Assembly (NCBI GenBank): GCA_964476705.1
Contig: CAYZBM010000079.1
Coordinates: 1 to 8,618, forward strand
DNA: 8,618 nt
Origin: CAYZBM01 sp964476705
GTDB lineage: Bacteria > Pseudomonadota > Alphaproteobacteria > Rickettsiales > UBA6187
Direction: 5' to 3'
The notes beneath the pieces were generated by a model. That model made no database searches and had not been told where the DNA came from. It worked only from the letters and a program-made list of their open reading frames with translations. Below, piece after piece: positions 1 to 5,429 of the stretch. The position numbers and the translations under genes were made by a program. The stretch's first letter is position 1; the number at the start of each line of letters is the position of its first letter.

Positions 1-1
1 T

Positions 2-436
2 ACATATGGTGTGCAAACAATGCGCTCAATGGGTAATAATATTTCAGATAATTGGACTACAAATTTAGACGAGCAAATTGTAATTTTAAAACAAATAATT
101 ACAGACAGTAAAGGGCTGTCTTTTATGATACAAGCAGAAGGCAATATTGTAGGAATTGTTGAAACTCATCTTGAGGAAACACAGGAGCTGCCTGCCCCGA
201 GCATACATATAATGATAGGTGATAAAAGTGCCAGAGGTAAGGGAGTGGGGTATATGGCTCAAGTCCAGCAGCTAAATACTTTAAAAAAACATGGATATAA
301 AACAGTATATTCTAGGGCTCAGCTTAGTAATATTGGCTCGAATAAACTATTGAAAAAGCTAGGTTTTAAAAAAGAAGGCAGTACTTACATTACAGCTGAT
401 GGTTTGCATTACCAAAACTACAAAATATTAATTTAG
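2..436 (+). CDS. GNAT-family N-acetyltransferase, 5' end cut by window edge
   Basis: Probable acetyl-CoA-dependent N-acetyltransferase of the GNAT superfamily; the substrate cannot be told. The reading frame is open to the left edge of the window, so the true start lies outside. A GTG at 11 and an ATG at 29 are in frame, but neither is likely to be the start, because the complete paralogue at 2100-2636 aligns without gaps from the first visible codons onward and has about 32 more residues before that point. The acetyl-CoA loop is visible as RGKGVG (matching R/Q-x-x-G-x-G/A) just after the strand PAPSIHIMIG. Near the C-terminus the pattern LSNIGSN...LGFKKEG is the usual GNAT 'N..S..(Y/L).K.GF' element. 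The stop is TAG at 434-436. rnhA follows 30 nt downstream on the same strand. The fold assignment is firm, the function open. Confidence 0.85.
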   Translation, partial: TYGVQTMRSMGNNISDNWTTNLDEQIVILKQIITDSKGLSFMIQAEGNIVGIVETHLEETQELPAPSIHIMIGDKSARGKGVGYMAQVQQLNTLKKHGYKTVYSRAQLSNIGSNKLLKKLGFKKEGSTYITADGLHYQNYKILI

Positions 437-454
437 TAATATATAGTTTTAAAT

Positions 455-460
455 AAGGAT
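455..460 (+). promoter_or_regulatory. Shine-Dalgarno site of rnhA
   Basis: AAGGAT lies 6 nt before the ATG at 467. It is one of the few good ribosome-binding sites in the window and supports that start. A TATAGT at 442-447 could be a -10 box for a separate rnhA transcript, but it has no clear -35 partner. Confidence 0.6.
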
Positions 461-466
461 TAAGAA

Positions 467-886
467 ATGATTGTTTATTATACAGATGGAAGTTGTGAGC
501 CAAACCCAGGGACTGGTGGCTTTGCTGTTATAAAAGATATGAAACCACACATTTTAGGTGGCGAAGAAAATACTACAAATATACGCATGGAAGGCAAGGC
601 AATAATTGCCGCTTTAAAAGATGCTAATGGTGAACATGCCGAAGTATATACCGACAGTGAATTTTGGATAAATGTTATAACCAAATGGTCCATATCGTGG
701 GAAGCAAACGGCTGGAAGAAAAAAGGTGGCGAAATAAAAAACTTAGATATTGTCAAGGAGGTTGTACTACTATATAGGGCTAGCAATGCAACACTTGTTT
801 GGGTAAGGGGGCATAACAATGATCCGGGTAATGAACTTGCCGATGAATTTGCTAACAAAGCCCGGGAACAGCAGTTAAATATTTAG
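467..886 (+). CDS. rnhA: Ribonuclease HI
   Basis: Cytoplasmic endonuclease that cuts the RNA strand of RNA-DNA hybrids, clearing R-loops and lagging-strand primers. At 139 residues it is close to the usual length of about 150. All catalytic positions are visible: Asp7 in YTDGSC, Glu42 in MEGKA, Asp63 in YTDSEFW and Asp126 in NELADEFA. They correspond to Asp10, Glu48, Asp70 and Asp134 of the E. coli enzyme. His116 in VRGHNN matches the assisting histidine. The Trp/Lys-rich stretch at residues 74-94 (WKKKGGEIK) corresponds to the basic protrusion that marks type HI enzymes and grips the hybrid. The ATG has a good AAGGAT 6 nt upstream. The gene is tail-to-tail with the minus-strand gene ending at 926. 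I see no hairpin terminator between them, only a T-rich tract. Confidence 0.95.
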   Translation: MIVYYTDGSCEPNPGTGGFAVIKDMKPHILGGEENTTNIRMEGKAIIAALKDANGEHAEVYTDSEFWINVITKWSISWEANGWKKKGGEIKNLDIVKEVVLLYRASNATLVWVRGHNNDPGNELADEFANKAREQQLNI

Positions 887-925
887 AACCTAAACATTAC
901 AAGTATTTATAGTAAGAATAATTTA

Positions 926-1987
926 TTATTTTTTTCTTTTCTTTTTCTTTTCTTTTAATAGTTGAAATAGTGAAGTTATGCGGGGGTTTTGCTTTTGGCT
1001 TGAGTTGTTTGGGTTGGGCGAACTATCTTGGGCTTCTGGGTGCTGAGAGTGATAAATATCAATAATAATATTTAAAAACGTCCTTTCGAAATAATATAAT
1101 TTTTGTAGTTGTTGGACTGCCTGTTCTTCTTGTGGGCTAGTTAATGTTCTTGGCTTGGGTACAGTGGGACTATTATCATCTTGATCTATTAGATGGGGCA
1201 GGGTTGATTGAGCAATGGTTGCTATATATTTACGTACTTTGCTTGGTTTAATTATTTGGTTAAGATCTTCTTTCGTAGGCTCAGGGCATAGTACAACTAT
1301 GTTATGACTCCAGTTTGTTTCTTGTGAATCTGGGTATTTAAAGCTAAATAAACCTTGGGCAGATAATACTCTTTCCAATAGTTTATTAACAGGTTTATTA
1401 AAATTTTTAGTATAGGCATCAAGGAATAGAACTTCGCTATCACAGGTATCTTTAATGGTATTTTCAAGTAATTTAGTTGCAATACCNNNNNNNNNNATAC
1501 CTTGGCTAGCATAACTACCATCGCTAATTCTTGATACGGATAATTCTTTTAGCCTAGGCTCACTTTGTAAATATGGTGTTATTTGTGCATGGGCAACCAC
1601 AATATTATTTACAGAGTCATAAGCCACGTATGACGATGAACGCCCGTCTGATCCCGTAAGGCTTTCCTGAAAAAACCTGGGCAGGAATTCAAACCTATCA
1701 TATGAATCGTCAAAGCGACTATTCTTATCTTTAGTACTTAGTGAATTATAATAAGTGGCTAATGCTTCCTGCCAATAACTCCCATTTTCTGTTTTATTGG
1801 GCAGTCTTAGGATGTGTAGTTCATGGGTGTCCGTAGAATAGGCTTCAAGTTCTTTAGCATTTTCTGGTGGAACAAAGGGTTCCTCTGGGCTATTATCCCC
1901 AACAAGATTAATTGCAAAGTTGCCAAGTGCATCTTTGGCTGTATTCAAAAGCTTCCAAGATTCTTTAATAGGTAGCATATTTGCCAT
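926..1987 (-). CDS. GNAT-domain protein with long flanking regions; interrupted by an N-run
   Basis: About 350 residues, of which roughly 115-235 look like a GNAT acetyltransferase: a strand pair (SSSYVAYDSVNNIVVAHAQI), then LKELSVSRI, the cofactor loop ending GIATKLLENTI, then VLFLDAYTKN and a helix with NKLLERV. The preceding ~110 and following ~120 residues match nothing I recognise. The C-terminal part has Pro/Asn/Ser/Gln-rich linkers and ends in KEKKKKRKK. The N-run at 1487-1496 falls in the acetyl-CoA loop. The frame is the same on both sides, and the bases ATACC occur at both gap edges; joining them there gives an uninterrupted Y-A-S-Q-G-I-A loop. The start is ATG at 1987, with an alternative ATG at 1978 three codons in. 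A perfect TTGACA lies upstream. No signal peptide is seen. The substrate is unknown. Confidence 0.75.
   Translation of the reverse strand: MANMLPIKESWKLLNTAKDALGNFAINLVGDNSPEEPFVPPENAKELEAYSTDTHELHILRLPNKTENGSYWQEALATYYNSLSTKDKNSRFDDSYDRFEFLPRFFQESLTGSDGRSSSYVAYDSVNNIVVAHAQITPYLQSEPRLKELSVSRISDGSYASQGXXXXGIATKLLENTIKDTCDSEVLFLDAYTKNFNKPVNKLLERVLSAQGLFSFKYPDSQETNWSHNIVVLCPEPTKEDLNQIIKPSKVRKYIATIAQSTLPHLIDQDDNSPTVPKPRTLTSPQEEQAVQQLQKLYYFERTFLNIIIDIYHSQHPEAQDSSPNPNNSSQKQNPRITSLFQLLKEKKKKRKK
1487..1496. other. Scaffold gap of 10 N, probably spurious
   Basis: Ten Ns interrupt the minus-strand GNAT gene. The 5 bases before the gap (1482-1486) and the 5 after it (1497-1501) are both ATACC, as expected if two overlapping contig ends were joined without merging. 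Removing the Ns and one ATACC deletes 15 nt and keeps the frame. Confidence 0.75.
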
Positions 1988-1988
1988 A

Positions 1989-2020
1989 TATATAGCAAAC
2001 CACTAATAAAAAAATGTCAA
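1989..2020 (-). promoter_or_regulatory. Candidate promoter of the minus-strand GNAT gene
   Basis: Read on the minus strand there is a perfect -35 box TTGACA (2020-2015), a T-run, then TGCTATATATATGG running into the start. At the usual 17-nt spacing the -10 would be TGCTAT (1997-1992). The better-looking TATATA (1994-1989) is at 20 nt. Transcription would begin on or just after the ATG at 1987, so the mRNA is probably leaderless, or starts translation at the ATG at 1978. Confidence 0.55.
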
Positions 2021-2060
2021 GCATTAAGGCGTGACATAGTTTAGTGTTAAATTTAGTATA

Positions 2061-2088
2061 TTGTATTTTATTTTGTATGTATTATTCT
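2061..2088 (+). promoter_or_regulatory. Weak candidate promoter of the second GNAT gene
   Basis: TTGTAT (2061-2066), 16 nt, then TATTCT (2083-2088), 11 nt before the ATG at 2100. The boxes are poor matches, but no Shine-Dalgarno is present either, so a short or absent leader is plausible. Confidence 0.3.
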
Positions 2089-2099
2089 TTTAACTTGGA

Positions 2100-2636
2100 A
2101 TGATAGCAAAAAATATAGTTATAAATAGCGATCTTAGTTTAATAAAGCCTAATCCAAAAAAGGATGCACCAGTTAGTTTGTTGTGGCTCAAAGGAGAACA
2201 TGGCAGGGAAACAATGAGGCTCATGGGCTGCATAGTGCCCGAGGGGTTTGAGCCAAGCCTAAAAACAGAAATTAAACGATTAAAATTAATGGCTAAAAGT
2301 AAAAATGAGATTATCCGTATGATTTCTTATAAAGGCAGAATAGTTGGTGCGTTAGAGATTTGGCGAGTTCAGTATGATAATGTGCCAGCTCCATCGATAA
2401 GTATTTTAATTGGCAACCCAGCAATGCGGGGTTTAAGGCTTGGCTCTAAAATATTAGCTTCCATTGAAAGGATATTGTCTGAAATAGGTAATGAAATTGC
2501 ATATACCCGAACATTACTTTCAAATGTTAGTTCGACTGATTTTTTCCAAAAAAACGGTTTTGTTAAAGCAGGCTCACCATATTCCGATGAATATGGTTTA
2601 ATATGGCAGAATTATCAAAAAATATTGAATAAGTAA
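2100..2636 (+). CDS. GNAT-family N-acetyltransferase, paralogue of the gene at the left edge
   Basis: Complete 178-residue GNAT protein. Residues 96-105 (PAPSISILIG) form the strand before the acetyl-CoA loop, and RGLRLG at 110-115 is the loop. Its fourth position is Arg where the consensus R/Q-x-x-G-x-G/A has Gly. LSNVSS...NGFVKAG at 140-158 is the C-terminal GNAT element, and the protein ends GLIWQNYQKIL. It aligns without a gap to the truncated gene at 2-436 over 144 positions, with about 48 identities by hand count (about a third), including TMR-MG, PAPSI-I-IG and QNY. The two are therefore paralogues, separated by rnhA and a minus-strand gene. The ATG at 2100 is the first Met of the frame used here; no ribosome-binding site is evident. 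The substrate is unknown. Confidence 0.88.
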   Translation: MIAKNIVINSDLSLIKPNPKKDAPVSLLWLKGEHGRETMRLMGCIVPEGFEPSLKTEIKRLKLMAKSKNEIIRMISYKGRIVGALEIWRVQYDNVPAPSISILIGNPAMRGLRLGSKILASIERILSEIGNEIAYTRTLLSNVSSTDFFQKNGFVKAGSPYSDEYGLIWQNYQKILNK

Positions 2637-2737
2637 AATACTACAAAGCTTCTAGTGGCCTAACAACAGCAAATAGGTTCTTCCAATTACACTAAAATAC
2701 CAACTATAAACATAGTAACTTACGCCACAATTCAATT

Positions 2738-2908
2738 ATGTCTAATATTAAACGACCGGCCAAAATGCTTTACGGACGCTCGCTAATAACGGCCATCAAA
2801 ACAATGTTTAAAGCGGCTAAAACAAGGGAAGTCCTTGGGCTGGGCTTACTACTAACGCTGCAAATGCTTTCGAGCCATCAATTTACTAAATTACGTATCT
2901 GTCTATGA
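2738..2908 (+). CDS. Doubtful small ORF, 56 codons, with one hydrophobic stretch
   Basis: An ATG-to-TGA frame of 56 codons fills most of the 2637-2970 interval, which otherwise has no gene. The product would be basic (Lys/Arg in residues 5-30) with a hydrophobic segment VLGLGLLLTLQML at about 32-44, so a small membrane protein is conceivable. The region is about 42% G+C by hand count, richer than its flanks, and uses CGA, CGC, TCG, CCG and ACG codons that are uncommon in its neighbours. There is no Shine-Dalgarno. A CACAAT (2726-2731) sits 6 nt before the ATG, similar to leaderless starts elsewhere here. It could equally be a non-coding RNA region or the remnant of a decayed or transferred gene. 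I recognise no family. Confidence 0.3.
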   Translation: MSNIKRPAKMLYGRSLITAIKTMFKAAKTREVLGLGLLLTLQMLSSHQFTKLRICL

Positions 2909-2935
2909 AATAAAAAACCATACCAAATAAAATAA

Positions 2936-2963
2936 TTGATATTTATGCAAAAAGTTATATAAT
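2936..2963 (+). promoter_or_regulatory. Strong promoter, probably giving a leaderless mRNA
   Basis: TTGATA (2936-2941), a 16-nt spacer and a perfect TATAAT (2958-2963). The ATG at 2971 begins 7 nt after the -10 box, where transcription itself should start. There is no room for a ribosome-binding site. Confidence 0.75.
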
Positions 2964-2970
2964 AATAATT

Positions 2971-3561
2971 ATGGACAGTGGTCTTTTGCGAATATTAAGG
3001 TGGGTTTTAGTGGCATTTGGGATAATGTTATTATTGGCTATTATTGTACTTTTGTTTACAAGGCCTAGCCAAAATAAAAATGGTTCAAGTAGTACTGAGC
3101 AAAAACCAGCAGCAACAACAGACTATGCAACAACCGGAAGCATGCGCTTCATTCAGACAGGCAATGTTACTGCCCCAGAGAATCATTACGTGGTTACTAT
3201 AACTATTTCTAACTCATCTAGAATGGTAGAGATTTATAACGGCTATGGTACTCCGCCAACAAGTAGCCAGAGCTTTCCTAATAACCAAGCTAGCTATGAT
3301 GCATTTTTAGGGGCATTACAGGGTAATGGTTTTATGAATACAAGGGAAGCTAAAGACGGTGCTACATTCGATACCTATTGTACATTGGGCATAAGATATA
3401 GATACCAAATATTAACCGGTACAGATACACCATTAAATACTTGGAATGCTTCATGTAATACAAAATCAGGCACTTTCGCTGGTAGCACGGGACAGGTTCA
3501 GCAGCTGTTTAGAAATCAAATACCAAACTATAATACTATTGTTAGCGGAGTTAAGCTGTAA
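2971..3561 (+). CDS. Membrane-anchored extracytoplasmic protein of unknown function
   Basis: 196 residues. Residues 8-30 form one strongly hydrophobic segment after a short basic N-terminus (RILRWVLVAFGIMLLL...), with no obvious signal-peptidase or lipobox site, so an uncleaved anchor is likely. Residues 31-55 are a Ser/Thr/Gln/Asn-rich linker. The rest looks like a compact beta-rich exported domain: HYVVTITIS, VEIYNGYGTPP, then a YDAFLGALQGNGF helix, and only two cysteines, Cys137 and Cys162, well placed for one disulphide. It lacks the N-terminal cleavage motif (G/A followed by F-T-x-x-E) of a type IV prepilin. The start is fixed by the promoter 7 nt upstream. dut follows after 37 nt. I do not recognise the family; a surface role in an episymbiotic cell would be a guess. 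Confidence 0.8.
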   Translation: MDSGLLRILRWVLVAFGIMLLLAIIVLLFTRPSQNKNGSSSTEQKPAATTDYATTGSMRFIQTGNVTAPENHYVVTITISNSSRMVEIYNGYGTPPTSSQSFPNNQASYDAFLGALQGNGFMNTREAKDGATFDTYCTLGIRYRYQILTGTDTPLNTWNASCNTKSGTFAGSTGQVQQLFRNQIPNYNTIVSGVKL

Positions 3562-3598
3562 CTGTCTTTTCTTTTAATAATCTGTCAAAATACAAGGC

Positions 3599-4033
3599 GT
3601 GATAATTAAGTTCAATAAATTGAAGAGTAGCGCCAAAATACCTGGCTATCAAACAGAACATAGCGCTGGTATGGACGTTTCTGCGTGCCTAGAACAGCCC
3701 ATAGTAATTAAACCCTTTAATAGGTCTATTGTACCTACCGGGCTTGCCCTAGAGGTACCAGAAGGCTTTGAGGTGCAAGTTAGGGCCAGGAGTGGTCTAG
3801 CCGCTAAGTCTGGAATAAGTCTTGTTAACGGAATTGGCACTATTGATGCTGATTATAGGGGCGATATTGGGGTAATTTTGGTCAATTTAGGAGACAAAGA
3901 TTTTGTAATTAATAATGGCGACAGAATTGCTCAGCTTGTAGTAGCTAAATATGAAAAAGTTGAAATTCAAGAATCAAAGGACCTTAGCAATACCAAAAGA
4001 GGCAGCGGGGGGTTTGGTAGTACTGGCTTATAA
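3599..4033 (+). CDS. dut: Deoxyuridine 5'-triphosphate nucleotidohydrolase (dUTPase)
   Basis: Hydrolyses dUTP to dUMP and pyrophosphate, keeping uracil out of DNA and supplying dUMP for thymidylate synthesis. The family is a cytoplasmic homotrimer. At 144 residues it has the normal length, and all five motifs are present: I, SAGMDVSA (22-29); II, ARSGLAAKSGI (63-73); III, GIGTIDADYRGDIGV (78-92), with catalytic Asp83 and the uracil-stacking Tyr86; IV, GDRIAQLV (107-114); V, the flexible arm RGSGGFGSTG (134-143) that closes over the phosphates. The start is a GTG at 3599. It places MIIKFNKL at the usual N-terminus, and no better codon exists nearby. AAGG ends only 1 nt before it, too close to be a normal ribosome-binding site, so a leaderless start is possible. 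Confidence 0.96.
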   Translation: MIIKFNKLKSSAKIPGYQTEHSAGMDVSACLEQPIVIKPFNRSIVPTGLALEVPEGFEVQVRARSGLAAKSGISLVNGIGTIDADYRGDIGVILVNLGDKDFVINNGDRIAQLVVAKYEKVEIQESKDLSNTKRGSGGFGSTGL

Positions 4034-4134
4034 TATTTGTAATAAGCTTATCCATAGGCAATCAAAAATCAAATAGATAAAGTTATAAAGACCTTAAGAA
4101 ATAAACTAATATTTAGAAAGATAATTTAAGCCCA

Positions 4135-4152
4135 GTCTCAACGATTAGAGAC
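4135..4152. repeat. Short inverted repeat between dut and the Nudix gene
   Basis: GTCTC (4135-4139) and GAGAC (4148-4152) could pair around an 8-nt loop. No T-run follows on either strand, so it is not a classical terminator. It may be an operator half-site pair or chance. The rest of the 4034-4230 interval shows only A+T-rich sequence and the weak Nudix promoter. Confidence 0.25.
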
Positions 4153-4177
4153 AGTGCCTAGAAGTCCTAAATTGTAG

Positions 4178-4222
4178 TTGCATTTTCTTTAAGTAAGGTA
4201 AATAATACATATTAATAAGAGA
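4178..4222 (+). promoter_or_regulatory. Weak candidate promoter and ribosome-binding site of the Nudix-HAD pair
   Basis: TTGCAT (4178-4183), 17 nt, AATAAT (4201-4206), then AAGAGA (4217-4222), which lies 8 nt before the ATG at 4231 and may serve as a weak Shine-Dalgarno. If right, the leader is about 18 nt. Confidence 0.35.
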
Positions 4223-4230
4223 AAACAAAA

Positions 4231-4809
4231 ATGCTAAACATTGCCGTTGCCAATTTAAATCATCGCAGGCTTCACAAAGGCTGGGATATTGATGATGTAC
4301 ATGGATGTGATTATGTTGAATGCATAAATGCACACTGTTGGGTTGTAACTAATGATGGTAATTATGTATTGATACAAAAGCGTGGTAAGAATCATAAATT
4401 GTTTCCTGGGAAGTTAGATATTTCTTTTGCTGGCCATGTAGACGAGGGTGAGGATGCGCGCCACGCAATTATAAGGGAGACATTTGAAGAGGGAGGTTTT
4501 GATATAAGTAATTATCTAACTAAAAAACCCAAAAAGATATATTTTAGCGAGCCAGGTATATTTAACGGCCTAAGATATAATCATAATCAACAAGCTTACG
4601 TTTATTATGCTATTTTAAGCAAGGAAGTCATTGACACTTTTAAGGCGGACAATAACGAGGTTGGAGGATTCAAATTAATCAAGATATCTGAATTCGCATC
4701 AACTATTCGTAATGGAGGCAAGGGCTTTGTACCTCACCCACGCTCTTATTACAAAGAAATATTAAAAGATATTTTATCTATTAAGGAAGCCATAATTAAA
4801 ACATCGTGA
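4231..4809 (+). CDS. Nudix hydrolase, YfcD / IPP-isomerase-like subgroup
   Basis: 192 residues with a full Nudix box at 68-90: Gly68, five residues, Glu74, seven residues, Arg82-Glu83, then FEEGGF with Glu86 and Glu87. The only departure from G-x5-E-x7-R-E-U-x-E-E-x-G-U is Thr84 for a hydrophobic residue. The box acts on nucleoside-diphosphate-linked compounds through Mg2+ bound by the glutamates. The lead-in QKR...KLFPGKLDISFAGHV resembles the Nudix subgroup containing YfcD and isopentenyl-diphosphate isomerase, but I see no Cys/Glu pair that would establish isomerase activity. The family is sure, the substrate is not. Its stop TGA (4807-4809) overlaps the GTG start of the HAD gene as GTGA, which argues for co-translation. 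Confidence 0.88.
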   Translation: MLNIAVANLNHRRLHKGWDIDDVHGCDYVECINAHCWVVTNDGNYVLIQKRGKNHKLFPGKLDISFAGHVDEGEDARHAIIRETFEEGGFDISNYLTKKPKKIYFSEPGIFNGLRYNHNQQAYVYYAILSKEVIDTFKADNNEVGGFKLIKISEFASTIRNGGKGFVPHPRSYYKEILKDILSIKEAIIKTS

Positions 4810-5384
4810 CTAAAGCTATTATTTTTGATTTTTTTGGTGTTATTGGTGCGTCTGTTTACCGATTAATAGCTGAAAAAATTGATATCAAACCTGATGATAT
4901 TCAAAAAATAACTGATTTACATAAAGCACTTGATAATGGCTTTATTAATCGAGAAGAATTTTTTCAAACATACGCTGAGCTTACGGGGATGAGCCTAAAT
5001 GATTTTTTAAAAATATATCACGATAGTGATAGGCGCTTTTCGGTATCAGAGAACTTACTAAGCTACATTAAAGAATTGAAAATCCAAGGATATCTGATTG
5101 GATTGCTTAGTAATGTAAACGAAGAGGCCTATGTGGAATTTATTAAACCAATAGAACAAAGAGGTTTATTTGATGCAGTAGTGCCATCATTTTTGTTTGG
5201 TATTGCTAAACCAGACCAGGAGATTTTTAAAATATGTGCCGACAGGCTGAATGTAGATATTACCGAATGTGTAATGGTAGATGATGTATTAGCAAATTGT
5301 GAGGCTGCAATTTCCGTTGGCATGCAGGCTGTACAATATATTTCGTTTACAGATTTCAAAACAAAACTAGTAAATTATATTTAA
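4806..5384 (+). CDS. HAD-superfamily (class IA-like) hydrolase with altered motif I
   Basis: 192 residues, Rossmann-like HAD core with a helical cap at about 15-85. Motif I is FDFFGVI: the nucleophile Asp8 is present, but the usual second Asp (position 10) is Phe. Motif II is Ser102 in LLSNVN, motif III is Lys135 in GIAKPDQEIF, and motif IV is Asp159-Asp160 in CVMVDD, which binds Mg2+. Most phosphatases of this fold need the second Asp as general acid; a similar replacement is seen in haloacid dehalogenases (D-x-Y-G-T) and in some YihX-like and epoxide-hydrolase N-terminal proteins. The start is GTG in the GTGA overlap with the Nudix stop, and no Shine-Dalgarno lies close by, so translation probably re-initiates after the Nudix gene. 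The substrate is unknown; it may act on the Nudix product. Confidence 0.85.
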   Translation: MTKAIIFDFFGVIGASVYRLIAEKIDIKPDDIQKITDLHKALDNGFINREEFFQTYAELTGMSLNDFLKIYHDSDRRFSVSENLLSYIKELKIQGYLIGLLSNVNEEAYVEFIKPIEQRGLFDAVVPSFLFGIAKPDQEIFKICADRLNVDITECVMVDDVLANCEAAISVGMQAVQYISFTDFKTKLVNYI

Positions 5385-5407
5385 TATAATAAAATTGAAA
5401 AAAATAG

Positions 5408-5413
5408 TATAAT
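5408..5413 (+). promoter_or_regulatory. Candidate -10 box upstream of the alpha/beta hydrolase gene
   Basis: A perfect TATAAT ends 16 nt before the ATG at 5430, giving a leader of about 10 nt without a Shine-Dalgarno. No -35 box stands at normal distance; TTGAAA at 5395-5400 is too close. Confidence 0.35.
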
Positions 5414-5429
5414 GTACCATTAGATAATT

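Noticed and set aside
478..858. Open minus-strand frame of 126 codons opposite rnhA
   Set aside because: It lies wholly inside a certain RNase HI gene with all catalytic residues; its product is Ser/Leu/Pro-rich without any recognisable motif.
2637..2970. tRNA, tmRNA or other known RNA in the gene-poor interval
   Set aside because: No T-loop (GGTTCGAATCC-like), no cloverleaf pairing and no recognisable tmRNA or RNase P core could be found by eye.
2971..3090. Type IV prepilin signal in the anchored protein
   Set aside because: The hydrophobic segment is not preceded by the prepilin peptidase site (Gly/Ala followed by a hydrophobic residue and Glu at +5).
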